DNA of 64,000 bases, from the NCBI RefSeq assembly GCF_028369135.1, contig NZ_JAPWHW010000016.1, positions 1 through 64,000 on the forward strand, in the 5' to 3' direction. This document shows, piece by piece, positions 19,201 to 26,647 of the stretch. Source of the DNA: Roseovarius sp. ZX-A-9. Its GTDB lineage: Bacteria; Pseudomonadota; Alphaproteobacteria; Rhodobacterales; Rhodobacteraceae. How positions within the stretch are numbered: position 1 is the first letter of the stretch; the number at the start of each line of letters is the position of its first letter. Under the pieces are notes generated by a model. It was given only the letters and a program-made list of their open reading frames with translations. It did no database searches and was not told where the DNA came from. A program made the position numbers and the translations under genes.

Positions 19201-20759
19201 TGACGCTGATCAGCCCGCCGCCGCATCACGATATCTACAGTATCGAGGATCTGGCGCAGCTGATCTATGACCTCAAGCAGATCAACCCGCGTGCCAAGGT
19301 CACGGTCAAGCTGGTGGCGCAATCGGGCGTGGGCACGATTGCCGCTGGTGTGGCCAAGGCCAAGGCGGATGTGATCCTGATCTCGGGCCATAATGGCGGC
19401 ACGGGGGCCTCGCCTGCGACCTCGATCAAATATGCGGGCCTGCCGTGGGAAATGGGCCTGACAGAGGCGCATCAGGTGCTCAGCATGAACAATCTGCGAG
19501 AGCGGGTGACGCTGCGCACCGATGGCGGGCTGCGCACCGGGCGCGATATTGTCATGGCGGCGATGATGGGGGCCGAGGAATACGGCATCGGCACCGCCGC
19601 GCTGATCGCCATGGGCTGCATCATGGTGCGCCAGTGCCAGAGCAATACCTGCCCCGTTGGGGTCTGCACGCAAGACCCGGTATTGCGCAACAAGTTCACC
19701 GGCAATGCCGACAAGGTGGTGAACCTCATTACCTTCTACGCGCAGGAGGTGCGCGAGGTGCTGGCCGGTATCGGCGCGCGTAGCCTCGATGACGTGATCG
19801 GCCGTGCCGACCTGCTGATGCAGGTCAGCCGGGGCAGCGCGCATCTGGACGATCTGGACCTCAATCCGATGCTGGTCACTGTCGATGGCACCAAGAACGT
19901 CCGCTATGACCGCTCCCGCCCGCGCAACGCGGTGCCGGACACGCTGGATGCGGAAATCGTGCGCGATGCGCAGCGGTTCCTTGAGGATGGCGAGAAGATC
20001 CAGCTGCATTACGCCATCCAGAACACCGACCGGACCGTGGGCACACGCCTGAGCAGCCATATCGTAAAGAAGTTCGGTATGCGCAATTCGCTGCAACCCG
20101 ATCACCTGACGGTCAAGCTGTCGGGCAGTGCGGGCCAGTCCTTGGGCGCATTCGCGGCACCGGGGCTGAAGCTGGAAGTATCGGGCGACGCCAATGACTA
20201 TGTCGGCAAGGGTCTGTCGGGAGGCACGATCGTCGTGCGCCCGCCGATGTCCAGCGGGCTGGAAGCGTCAGAGAACACCATCATCGGCAACACGGTGCTT
20301 TACGGCGCGACGGCGGGCTATCTCTTTGCCGCGGGCCGTGCCGGCGAACGCTTTGCCGTGCGCAACAGCGGCGCGCATGTGGTGATCGAGGGCTGCGGCA
20401 GCAACGGTTGCGAATACATGACCGGCGGTGTCGCCGTGATCCTTGGCCGGATCGGGGCGAATTTCGGGGCGGGCATGACCGGCGGAATGGCCTATCTGTA
20501 TGATCCCGACGGGCGCGCCACGCATCTGATAAACATGGAAACACTGGTCACGTCCGCGGTAAGCCATCCGCATTGGCAGGCAGAGCTGCGCGCACTGGTA
20601 GAGCGGCACGCTGCCGAGACAGGCAGCCGCAAGGCGAGCGACATCCTGCAGCACTGGGATCTGGAGTTGCAGAATTTCATCCAGGTCTGCCCGATCGAGA
20701 TGCTGAACAAACTGCCGCATCCGCTGGAGGACGCCGAGGTGGCGGTGCCTGCGGAATAG
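16227..20759 (+). CDS. gltB: Glutamate synthase large subunit
   Basis: The 1510-residue alpha subunit of NADPH glutamate synthase, which makes two glutamates from glutamine and 2-oxoglutarate. The class II glutaminase domain starts at the catalytic Cys34 (HSSCGVGLVV) after a short propeptide that would be cleaved; then the central domain, the FMN synthase domain (SGHNGGTGASP), the 3Fe-4S cysteines Cys1131, Cys1137 and Cys1142 (GCIMVRQCQSNTCPVGV) and the C-terminal beta-helix with repeated G-x-x-G segments (GGTIVVRPP, GVAVILGRIGANFGAGMTGG). All catalytic parts appear intact. It is the last gene of the gltD-GFA-GFA-gltB operon and is followed by a strong hairpin. Confidence 0.97.
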   Translation: MTEYNAEWVRAEEAKRNWLAENGMYAHDEEHSSCGVGLVVSINGKPSRKVVQAGIDALKAIWHRGAVDADGKTGDGAGIHVQIAVPFFYDAIRRTGHEPHEDQLVAIGQVFLPRTDFGAQEMCRTIVETEVLRMGHTIYGWRHVPVDITCLGEKANATRPEIEQIMISNAKGIEEEAFERELYVIRRRIEKAVVAAGIAGFYIASLSCRSIIYKGMMLAEQVAVFYPDLMDERFKSAFAIYHQRYSTNTFPQWWLAQPFRMLAHNGEINTLKGNMTWMKSHEIRMASSAFGDLAEDIKPIIAGGSSDSAALDAVFEVLVRAGRSAPMAKTMLVPESWSKQAEDLPQAWRDMYSYCNSVMEPWDGPAALAMTDGRWVCAGLDRNGLRPMRYVVTGDGLLIAGSEAGMVPIDEASVREKGALGPGQMLAVDMKAGQMFRDHEIKDKLAGAQPFGEWVGRINDLEETLSVVSEEPMHTGGDLRRRQIAAGYTIEELEQILAPMGEDGKEAIASMGDDTPSAVLSAKYRPLSHFFRQNFSQVTNPPIDSLREYRVMSLKTRFGNLKNVLDESSAQTEILVLESPFIGNAQWTVLMQQFNADVTEIDCTFAPGPGALQAGLKRIRAEAEDAVRSGAGHLVLTDQYSSAERIGMPMILATSAVHSHLTRKGLRTFTSLNVRSAECIDPHYFAVLVGAGATVVNAYLAEDSLADRIERGLLEGTLTEAVARYRKAIDAGLLKIMSKMGISVISSYRGGLNFEAIGLSRAMCAEYFPGLVSRISGIGVSGIQTKLEEVHARAYGAAENVLPIGGFYKARKSGESHAWGAQTMHMMQTACNTASYELWKRYSAAMQANPPIHLRDLMAIKPLGNAVPIEEVESVTAIRKRFVTPGMSLGALSPEAHKTLNVAMNRIGARSDSGEGGEDPAHFLPEPNGDNPSAKIKQVASGRFGVTAEYLNQCEELEIKVAQGAKPGEGGQLPGMKVTELIARLRHATPGVTLISPPPHHDIYSIEDLAQLIYDLKQINPRAKVTVKLVAQSGVGTIAAGVAKAKADVILISGHNGGTGASPATSIKYAGLPWEMGLTEAHQVLSMNNLRERVTLRTDGGLRTGRDIVMAAMMGAEEYGIGTAALIAMGCIMVRQCQSNTCPVGVCTQDPVLRNKFTGNADKVVNLITFYAQEVREVLAGIGARSLDDVIGRADLLMQVSRGSAHLDDLDLNPMLVTVDGTKNVRYDRSRPRNAVPDTLDAEIVRDAQRFLEDGEKIQLHYAIQNTDRTVGTRLSSHIVKKFGMRNSLQPDHLTVKLSGSAGQSLGAFAAPGLKLEVSGDANDYVGKGLSGGTIVVRPPMSSGLEASENTIIGNTVLYGATAGYLFAAGRAGERFAVRNSGAHVVIEGCGSNGCEYMTGGVAVILGRIGANFGAGMTGGMAYLYDPDGRATHLINMETLVTSAVSHPHWQAELRALVERHAAETGSRKASDILQHWDLELQNFIQVCPIEMLNKLPHPLEDAEVAVPAE

Positions 20760-20772
20760 GTGCATTTCCCAC

Positions 20773-20807
20773 GCGTCGGTGCAGGATTGAACATTCTGCG
20801 CCGACGC
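20773..20807 (+). terminator. Hairpin after gltB
   Basis: GCGTCGGTGCAG at 20773-20784 pairs with CTGCGCCGACGC at 20796-20807 (12 pairs with one G-U), leaving an 11-base loop. It begins 14 bases after the gltB stop. No U-run follows, so it may stabilise the transcript end or work as a weak intrinsic terminator. Confidence 0.5.
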
Positions 20808-20868
20808 AGGTTATAAGCATGATTGATCCGTTCCCCGAGGCACCCAACCGGAAGGCACAGAAACGACC

Positions 20869-21462
20869 ATGCCATTGACGCTGATTCCCTTTTGCGTGCC
20901 ATTGGACACTGGCGAACGGGTGCGCATCCGCGAGATCACGCCCGCAGACCGCGACCTGCTGTTGGCGGGCTTCGCGCAATTGTCCGAAAGATCACGATAT
21001 CTGAGGTTCCTGTCAGCGCATCCGAGCCTGAGCGAGGCCGAACTGGATACGTTCACCGCCACCGGTGACCATTCCCACGCCGCCATTGGGGCCGAACGGC
21101 AGGGCGCGGACTCGGTAGAGCCGCTGGGCAGCGCGCGCTATGTGCGCCTGAACCCCGAGAGCGATGCCGCCGAGATCGCATTGACCATCGTGGATCACGC
21201 GCAGGGGATCGGGCTGGGCCGCGCTCTTCTGGGCGCGCTCATGAGGCATGCGGTTGAAAACGGCATTCGCGAATTCGTCGCCCTCGTGCATCCCGAAAAC
21301 ACCGCGATGCGCGCTCTGCTGCGCCGACTTGGCGCGTGCGAGAATGGCTCGGATTTCGGGCAGGTCGAGATACGCGTGCCGCTCGGCCCGCCGCTCGACG
21401 AAGACGGAAATGCCTTGGTAGGCACCCTTGCGGATGCCTACCAGCGGGCCGAATTGGGCTAA
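20869..21462 (+). CDS. GNAT family N-acetyltransferase
   Basis: A 197-residue protein with the GNAT fold: VRIREITPADRDLLLAGF at the N-terminus, beta-strands around EIALTIVDHAQG, the acetyl-CoA pyrophosphate loop GIGLGRALLGALM, and ENTAMRALLRRLG, in which an Asn and a following helix are typical. The acceptor is not predictable. The N-terminal form resembles the acetyltransferase domain found at the end of some acyl-CoA synthetase (Pat-like) proteins, which acetylate protein lysines, but the link is only suggestive. It stands alone after gltB and converges on the alcohol dehydrogenase gene with a 19-base gap. Confidence 0.85.
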   Translation: MPLTLIPFCVPLDTGERVRIREITPADRDLLLAGFAQLSERSRYLRFLSAHPSLSEAELDTFTATGDHSHAAIGAERQGADSVEPLGSARYVRLNPESDAAEIALTIVDHAQGIGLGRALLGALMRHAVENGIREFVALVHPENTAMRALLRRLGACENGSDFGQVEIRVPLGPPLDEDGNALVGTLADAYQRAELG

Positions 21463-21481
21463 GCCTGCGTGAAGGCCGGGC

Positions 21482-22627
21482 TTAGAAGCTCGCCTCGTAA
21501 AGCTGCTTCAGGTTGGCTTCGGTCAGTTTCACCGGGTTGCCACCGCAGCTGGGATCCTTGATCGCCTCGGCGACCAGTTCATCCACCCGCGCGGGATCGA
21601 CGCCGAGGTCCTTCAGCGTCCGGGGAATGCCCAGCGCATCGTTGAAGTCCTGCACGAAGGCCCGGAACCCGTCGAAGCCACCTTCGATATCAAGATAGGC
21701 CGCCGCCGTGCGGAAGCGGTCGGCGATTACGGGGGCGTTGAGGTCCAGCACCGCAGGCATGCAGACCGCGTTGGTGGTGCCGTGGTGGGTGTGGAATACG
21801 GCGCCGATCGGGTGGCTCATCGCATGAATGGCGCCCAGCCCTTTCTGGAAGGCGGTGGCGCCCATCATCGCCGCAGACATCATCTGGGCGCGCGCCTCGA
21901 TATCGCTGCCATTGGCGTAGGCGCGTGGCAGATAGTCCTTGACCAGCCGCATGCCCTCGAGCGCGATGCCCTGGCTCATCGGGTGGTAATGCGGGCTGCT
22001 AAACGCCTCGACGCAATGGGCGAAGGCGTCCAGACCGGTGCCCGCGGTGATGAATTTGGGCATGCCCACGGTCAGTTCGGGATCACAGATCACGACCGCT
22101 GGCAGCACCTTTGGGTGAAAGATGATCTTCTTCACATGGGTTTCGGAATTGGTGATCACGCTGGCGCGCCCCACTTCCGATCCTGTCCCTGCCGTTGTGG
22201 GCACCGCAACGATGGGCGCGATGGCATCCGCGTCGGCGCGCGTCCACCAATCGCCGACATCCTCGTAGTCCCAGACCGGGCGCGTCTGGCCGCACATGAA
22301 GGCGACCATCTTGCCCAGATCAAGGCCGGAACCGCCACCGAACGCGATCACACCGTCATGGCCACCGGCCTTGTAGGCCGCGACGCCTGCTTCGAGGTTC
22401 TTTTCATTCGGGTTGGGATCCACCTCGGAAAAGATGCCGCGCCCGAGGCCAGCCGCCTCCATGATATCCAGCGTGCCGATGGTGATCGGCAGATCGGCCA
22501 GCCCCTTGTCGGTGACAAGCAGCGGGCGTTTCATCCCGGCTTGCGCACAGGCGTCGGGCAGCTCGGCAATGCGGCCTGCGCCGAATTTGATGGCGGTCGG
22601 GTAGGACCAGTTTCCAGTGAGGCTCAT
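21482..22627 (-). CDS. Iron-containing alcohol dehydrogenase
   Basis: A 381-residue group III alcohol dehydrogenase. The NAD motif is FGGGSGLDLGK, and the metal ligands are visible in the order Asp in TGLDAFAHCVEAF, His in the same segment, then HAMSHPIGAVFHTHHGTTNA. The start at 22627 has AAGGTG upstream and overlaps the aldehyde dehydrogenase stop by four bases; the longer in-frame version to 22732 overlaps that gene. It is the last gene of the minus-strand block with aldehyde dehydrogenase and a glutamine-synthetase-like ligase, so it probably oxidises a hydroxyl group to an aldehyde that the neighbouring enzyme then converts to an acid. The substrate is inferred only. Confidence 0.92.
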   Translation of the reverse strand: MSLTGNWSYPTAIKFGAGRIAELPDACAQAGMKRPLLVTDKGLADLPITIGTLDIMEAAGLGRGIFSEVDPNPNEKNLEAGVAAYKAGGHDGVIAFGGGSGLDLGKMVAFMCGQTRPVWDYEDVGDWWTRADADAIAPIVAVPTTAGTGSEVGRASVITNSETHVKKIIFHPKVLPAVVICDPELTVGMPKFITAGTGLDAFAHCVEAFSSPHYHPMSQGIALEGMRLVKDYLPRAYANGSDIEARAQMMSAAMMGATAFQKGLGAIHAMSHPIGAVFHTHHGTTNAVCMPAVLDLNAPVIADRFRTAAAYLDIEGGFDGFRAFVQDFNDALGIPRTLKDLGVDPARVDELVAEAIKDPSCGGNPVKLTEANLKQLYEASF

Positions 22628-24006
22628 TTTGTCACCTTCTTGAGATGGTAGGATTTCGGGCGCGTCAGGTTGTGATAGCCGATCACCGACAATCCACCCC
22701 CGCGGCCAGTGTTCTTGCAGCCGGTCCAGCACAGGCCGGGATCGAGGTAATCGGCGCGGTTCATGAAGACGGTGCCGGTTTCGATCCGGTCCCCGACAGA
22801 TTGCGCACGCGCGACATCCGCCGTCCAGAGGCTGGCGGTGAGGCCGAATTCGCTGTCATTCATCAGCGCGATGGCTTCCTCGTCCGATGCCACCTTCATG
22901 ATGCCGACAACCGGGCCAAAGCTTTCGTCGCGCATGACGCGCATCTCGTGCGTCACATCGGTCAGGATCTGCGGCGTCAGGTAGGCGCCGCCATCGTCTG
23001 CGTCAAAGGTTTCGATATGCGCCGTAGCGCCCGCGGCCAGTGCCTCGTCGATCTGCGCGCGCACTTCCTTTGCGAACCGCACATGCGCCATCGGCCCCAG
23101 CGTCGTTTCGGGGTCCAGCGGATTGCCCAGCTTGTAGCCGCGCACGATCGCCACTGCCTTTTCGACGAAGGCGTCATAGAGGCTTTCATGCACGTAGATG
23201 CGTTCGATCCCGCAGCAGCACTGGCCGGAGTTGTACATCGCGCCGTCAATCAGCGTGTCCACTGCCGCATCCAGATCCGCATCTTCCATCACATAGCCCG
23301 GATCCTTGCCGCCCAGTTCTGTGCTGACCGGGGTGAATGTGCCCGCCGCAGCGCGCTCCATCGCGCGCCCGCCGCCGACCGAACCGGTGAAATTGATGAA
23401 ATCGAACGCGCCATCGGCAATCAGCGCAGATGTGGTGTCGTGATCCAGAAACACGTTCTGAAACACATCCTCCGGCACGCCTGCGGCGTGGAATGCACGC
23501 GCCATCCGCTCGCCCACCAGCAGGGTCTGCGTGGCATGTTTCAGGATGACACTGTTCCCGGCGATCAGCGCGGGTGCCACCGTGTTGATCGCAGTCATGT
23601 AGGGGTAATTCCACGGCGCCACGACAAAGACGACGCCATGCGGCACACGCTTGATATACCGTTTGAACGTCGCGTCTTCGCCCACTTCGATATCGGCAAG
23701 CGCGTCTTGGGCGATCTGGGCCATGTGGCCGGCGCGCTCCTTGAAGCCGCCGAATTCGCCACCGTAGCGCACGGGGCGCCCCATCATATGCGCCAGTTCC
23801 GGCACCACCTCGTCATTCATCGCGCCCACGGCCGCGACCCCGGCCATCACCAGCCGGGTCCGCTCTTCGAGCGGCCGCGCCGCCCATGCCGCCTGTGCGG
23901 CCCGCGCACGATCCGCGATCGCGCGGGCGCTCTTGACGCTTTCCACCTTCCGCGTGGCGAAAACCGATCCGTCAATCGGCGAAATACATTGCAGTTCCTG
24001 TGTCAT
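22624..24006 (-). CDS. Aldehyde dehydrogenase family protein
   Basis: A 460-residue NAD(P)-dependent aldehyde dehydrogenase. The catalytic Glu is in STELGGKDPGYV and the nucleophile Cys lies within SGQCCCGIER, a run of three cysteines. The substrate-channel motif APWNYPYMTAINT and the NAD loop FTGSVGGGRAM are present. The shape is close to succinate-semialdehyde/betaine-aldehyde type enzymes of shorter length. It is coupled to the alcohol dehydrogenase by a 4-base overlap and follows the glutamine-synthetase-like gene by 91 bases, with a dispersed repeat in the gap. Confidence 0.93.
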   Translation of the reverse strand: MTQELQCISPIDGSVFATRKVESVKSARAIADRARAAQAAWAARPLEERTRLVMAGVAAVGAMNDEVVPELAHMMGRPVRYGGEFGGFKERAGHMAQIAQDALADIEVGEDATFKRYIKRVPHGVVFVVAPWNYPYMTAINTVAPALIAGNSVILKHATQTLLVGERMARAFHAAGVPEDVFQNVFLDHDTTSALIADGAFDFINFTGSVGGGRAMERAAAGTFTPVSTELGGKDPGYVMEDADLDAAVDTLIDGAMYNSGQCCCGIERIYVHESLYDAFVEKAVAIVRGYKLGNPLDPETTLGPMAHVRFAKEVRAQIDEALAAGATAHIETFDADDGGAYLTPQILTDVTHEMRVMRDESFGPVVGIMKVASDEEAIALMNDSEFGLTASLWTADVARAQSVGDRIETGTVFMNRADYLDPGLCWTGCKNTGRGGGLSVIGYHNLTRPKSYHLKKVTK

Positions 24007-24039
24007 TCCAATCCCATCAATCCAGACGCTTCATGTCGC

Positions 24040-24074
24040 ATCTTCTGGCCATAAACATCCCCGCCGGGGGCACC
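24040..24074 (-). repeat. Dispersed hairpin repeat, copy 1
   Basis: Read on the minus strand: GCCCCCGGCGGGGATG followed by TTTATGG and an AGAAGATG tail. The small stem CCCC-GCC-GGGG sits 20-40 bases after the glutamine-synthetase-like stop codon. A second copy (GCCTCCGGCGGAGGTA, TTTATGG, AAAGATG) lies at 46511-46542, also just downstream of a minus-strand gene. Probably a repeated intrinsic-terminator-like or 3'-end element. Confidence 0.5.
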
Positions 24075-24097
24075 TGCCCCGTCGGTACGCGCGCGGT

Positions 24098-25465
24098 TCA
24101 ACAGCGTTCGAATCCGCGAGCAATCTCGTAATCCGTCACGATGCGGTCGAAATCCTCGATCTCGACTTCGGCGGCGCGGACATAGTGATCGACCACGTCG
24201 TCGCCCATCGCGGCGCGCAGCATTTCCGATCCCTTCAGCGTCTGGCGGGCATCGCGAAGGGTGCCGGGAATCATCCCCTCGTCACCGCTATAGGCGTCGC
24301 CCTTGAACGGCGGGGACAGTTCCAGTTTCTCTTCGATGCCAGCGATCCCGGCCGCGAGTTGCGCCGCCATCGCCAGGTAAGGGTTGATGTCCGACCCGCC
24401 CACGCGGCATTCGACGCGTACCGCCTTGGTCCCCTCGCCACACAGGCGGAAGCCGGCGGTACGGTTGTCCACCGACCAGATCGTGCGCGTCGGCGCGAAT
24501 GTACCCGCCTGGAACCGCTTGTAGCTGTTGATGTAGGGGGCCAGGAAATAGGTGTAGTCGGGGGCGTATTTCAGCATGCCCGCCATGTAGTGTTTCATCA
24601 CCTGCGACATGCCCAGATCCGCGTCCTTGTCGAAAAAGACGTTTTGCCCGTCCTGCCACAGCGACTGGTGCACATGGCTCGAGCTGCCGACGCGATCATG
24701 GTGCCATTTCGGCAGGAAGCTGGCCGCATGGCCCTGCTGCCAGGCGATTTCCTTGATCGCGTGTTTCGCGATGGTGTGATAATCCGCCGTATCCAGCGCG
24801 GCGGCATATTTGATGTTCAGTTCTTCCTGACCGGTTTCAGCCTCGCCCTTGGTGCATTCGATCGGCAGCCCGGCGTTCCACAGGTGGTTGCGGATCGGCC
24901 GCATCACGTGCTCTTCCTTGGTGGTCTGGAAGATGTGGTAATCCTCGTTATAGCCCGAGATCGGGTCCAGATCGCGGAAGCCGCTCTTGCGGATCTCGTC
25001 ATAGCTTTTCTCGAACAGGAAAAACTCCAGTTCGGTCGCCATCATCGCCTCATAGCCCAGCGCCTCGAGCCGCTTGAGCTGTTTTTTCAGCATGGCGCGG
25101 GGAGAGTGCGGGACATCGGCATGGGTATGGTGATCCTGAACATCGCAGAGCACCATCGCGGTGCCTTCGAGCCAGGGCATCAGGCGGATCGTGCCGAGGT
25201 CGGGCTTCATGGTGAAATCGCCGTAGCCCTTTTCCCATGAAGTGCTGGCAAAACCATCCGGCGTGGTCATCTCCAGATCGGTGGCCAGCAGATAGTTGCA
25301 GCAGTGGGTTTCCGCATGAGCGCCATTGATGAAATGGCCGGCATGGAACCGTTTGCCCAACAGGCGACCCTGCATGTCCACAAAGCAGACGAGGACGGTA
25401 TCGATCTCTCCTGCTTCGGTCTTTGCTTTCAATTCGTCGAAACTCAGGCTCATTTCTCGGTCCAT
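24098..25465 (-). CDS. Glutamine synthetase family protein, probable gamma-glutamyl-amine ligase
   Basis: A 455-residue protein with a glutamine synthetase fold: short beta-grasp N-domain, then catalytic residues Glu145 and Glu147 in ATELEFFLFEKS, the SSSHVHQSLW nucleotide/metal segment and ECRVGGSDINPYLAMAA. It lacks the adenylylation loop of GlnA and is of the PuuA/GlnA4/GlnT kind, members of which attach glutamate to polyamines, methylamine or ethanolamine. The ATG at 25465 follows GAAAG; a TTG nine bases earlier and another ATG at 25453 are possible. Position between a TRAP transporter and oxidising enzymes supports catabolic gamma-glutamylation, not ammonia assimilation. Two strong palindromes stand directly upstream. 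Confidence 0.85.
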   Translation of the reverse strand: MDREMSLSFDELKAKTEAGEIDTVLVCFVDMQGRLLGKRFHAGHFINGAHAETHCCNYLLATDLEMTTPDGFASTSWEKGYGDFTMKPDLGTIRLMPWLEGTAMVLCDVQDHHTHADVPHSPRAMLKKQLKRLEALGYEAMMATELEFFLFEKSYDEIRKSGFRDLDPISGYNEDYHIFQTTKEEHVMRPIRNHLWNAGLPIECTKGEAETGQEELNIKYAAALDTADYHTIAKHAIKEIAWQQGHAASFLPKWHHDRVGSSSHVHQSLWQDGQNVFFDKDADLGMSQVMKHYMAGMLKYAPDYTYFLAPYINSYKRFQAGTFAPTRTIWSVDNRTAGFRLCGEGTKAVRVECRVGGSDINPYLAMAAQLAAGIAGIEEKLELSPPFKGDAYSGDEGMIPGTLRDARQTLKGSEMLRAAMGDDVVDHYVRAAEVEIEDFDRIVTDYEIARGFERC

Positions 25466-25484
25466 TTCTTTCAAGCGGTGGCAA

Positions 25485-25530
25485 AATTCTTCGCGAAGAA
25501 TTCTCGACCAGTTTTTTCGCGAAAAAACTG
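25485..25530. repeat. Pair of perfect palindromes with a TTCGCGAA core
   Basis: An 18-base palindrome at 25485-25502 (AATTCTTCG and its complement) and a 22-base palindrome at 25509-25530 (CAGTTTTTTCG and its complement), separated by six bases. Both are perfect and share the TTCGCGAA centre. They lie 20-65 bases upstream of the glutamine-synthetase-like gene and after the dctP stop, so they could be paired operator sites, terminator hairpins, or both. Confidence 0.75.
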
Positions 25531-25554
25531 TCCCCCGGCGTTAAACCGGGGGAC
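25522..25554 (-). terminator. Intrinsic terminator after the TRAP binding-protein gene
   Basis: On the minus strand GTCCCCCGG at 25554-25546 pairs with CCGGGGGAC at 25538-25530 around a seven-base loop, and is followed by AGTTTTTT at 25529-25522. It begins eight bases after the dctP stop codon. The strong stem and T6 run make this a convincing Rho-independent terminator; its T-run belongs to the 22-base palindrome next to it. Confidence 0.75.
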
Positions 25555-25562
25555 AGATCGGC

Positions 25563-26597
25563 TTAGCCGTAGCGGTAGGGCCGGCCGGCCTTGCGCATGT
25601 CAGCATTGTATTGCTTGAAGATCTGCACGACCTTGGCCTTGGTTTCGGACTCGGCCGCGATCTCGTCCCAGAACACTTGGGCCGCGTTCTCGACAGTTTC
25701 CCATTCGGCATCGGGGATCGAGGTCAGCTTCATCTTGTCGCCGTTTACGCGCAGGTTCGCCTCGCCACCCCAGTACCAGTGCTGGCGATAGTAGTGCGAT
25801 TGCTCACAGCAGACCTGGAACAGCGTTTTCAGATCTTCGGGCAGTTCGTCCCAGCGGCTCTGGTTGGCAAAGAAGTGGCCGATCCACGCGCCCGAGATAT
25901 TGTTGGTCAGGAAATAGTTGGTCACATCGGCCCAACCCACCGTGTAATCCTCGGTGATGCCCGACCATGCAACGCCGTCCAGTTCGCCGGTCTGCACGGC
26001 CACTTCGATATCTTCCCATGGCAGGGTGACCGGCACGACGCCGAACTGGCTCAGGAAGCGCCCTGCGGTCGGGAAGGTGAAGATGCGCTTGCCCTTGAGG
26101 TCTTCAAGGCTGTTGATCGGGTCCTTGGTCGCGAAATGGCAAGGGTCCCAGGACCCAGCGCTGATATGCTGCACGCCGACCTTGGCGTATTCCGCTTTCC
26201 AGATTTCATCCAGGCCGTACTGGTTGAACAGGACCGGCACATCGAGGCTGTAGCGGCAGCCAAAGGGGAAGTAACCGCCGAACACTGTCACTTCGGTCGG
26301 CGAGGCCATGCTGTCGTCGTCGGACTGCACCGCGTCGATCGTGCCGCGCTGCATGGCGCGGAAGAGTTCGCCAGTCGGCACCAGTTGGTCGGCATAGTAC
26401 AGTTCGATCTGCATCCGATCGCCGGCGATCTTGTTGAACAGGTCGATGGCCGGTTTCGCCACATGTTCCGCCAGTGCGGCACCTGCATAGGTCTGCATGC
26501 GCCAAGTGATCGTCGATTGCGCGATGGCCGGGGTGGCTAGCGGGGCGGCGGCCGCGCCTGCGGCTGCGGCGGTCAGAAACTTGCGTCTTGTGGTCAT
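25563..26597 (-). CDS. dctP: TRAP transporter substrate-binding protein (DctP family)
   Basis: A 344-residue periplasmic solute receptor. A twin-arginine leader (TTRRKFLTAAAAG, cleavage near TPAIAQ) sends it folded to the periplasm. The DctP fold is marked by LKGKRIFTFPTAGRFLSQFG, with the conserved Arg that binds a carboxylate, and EVAVQTGELDGVAW. The subgroup resembles receptors for 2-oxo acids or aromatic/keto acids, but the ligand cannot be named. It lies 50 bases after the large permease gene and closes the transporter part of the block; a strong terminator follows. Confidence 0.93.
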   Translation of the reverse strand: MTTRRKFLTAAAAGAAAAPLATPAIAQSTITWRMQTYAGAALAEHVAKPAIDLFNKIAGDRMQIELYYADQLVPTGELFRAMQRGTIDAVQSDDDSMASPTEVTVFGGYFPFGCRYSLDVPVLFNQYGLDEIWKAEYAKVGVQHISAGSWDPCHFATKDPINSLEDLKGKRIFTFPTAGRFLSQFGVVPVTLPWEDIEVAVQTGELDGVAWSGITEDYTVGWADVTNYFLTNNISGAWIGHFFANQSRWDELPEDLKTLFQVCCEQSHYYRQHWYWGGEANLRVNGDKMKLTSIPDAEWETVENAAQVFWDEIAAESETKAKVVQIFKQYNADMRKAGRPYRYG

Positions 26598-26647
26598 TTC
26601 TTCTCTCCTTTTTGGTATGTCCGGCCCGTTGCGGGGCTCTTTTCAGG

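Noticed and set aside
18501..20105. 534-codon minus-strand frame inside gltB
   Set aside because: Antisense to the synthase domain of gltB, with low-complexity His/Arg composition typical of shadows in G+C-rich DNA.
21459..21485. CTAAGCC/GGCTTAG inverted repeat between GNAT and alcohol dehydrogenase genes as a terminator
   Set aside because: Only seven pairs with a 13-base loop, no T-run, and both arms overlap coding ends.
22645..24054. 469-codon plus-strand frame opposite the aldehyde dehydrogenase gene
   Set aside because: No recognisable fold; the minus-strand frame has complete catalytic motifs.
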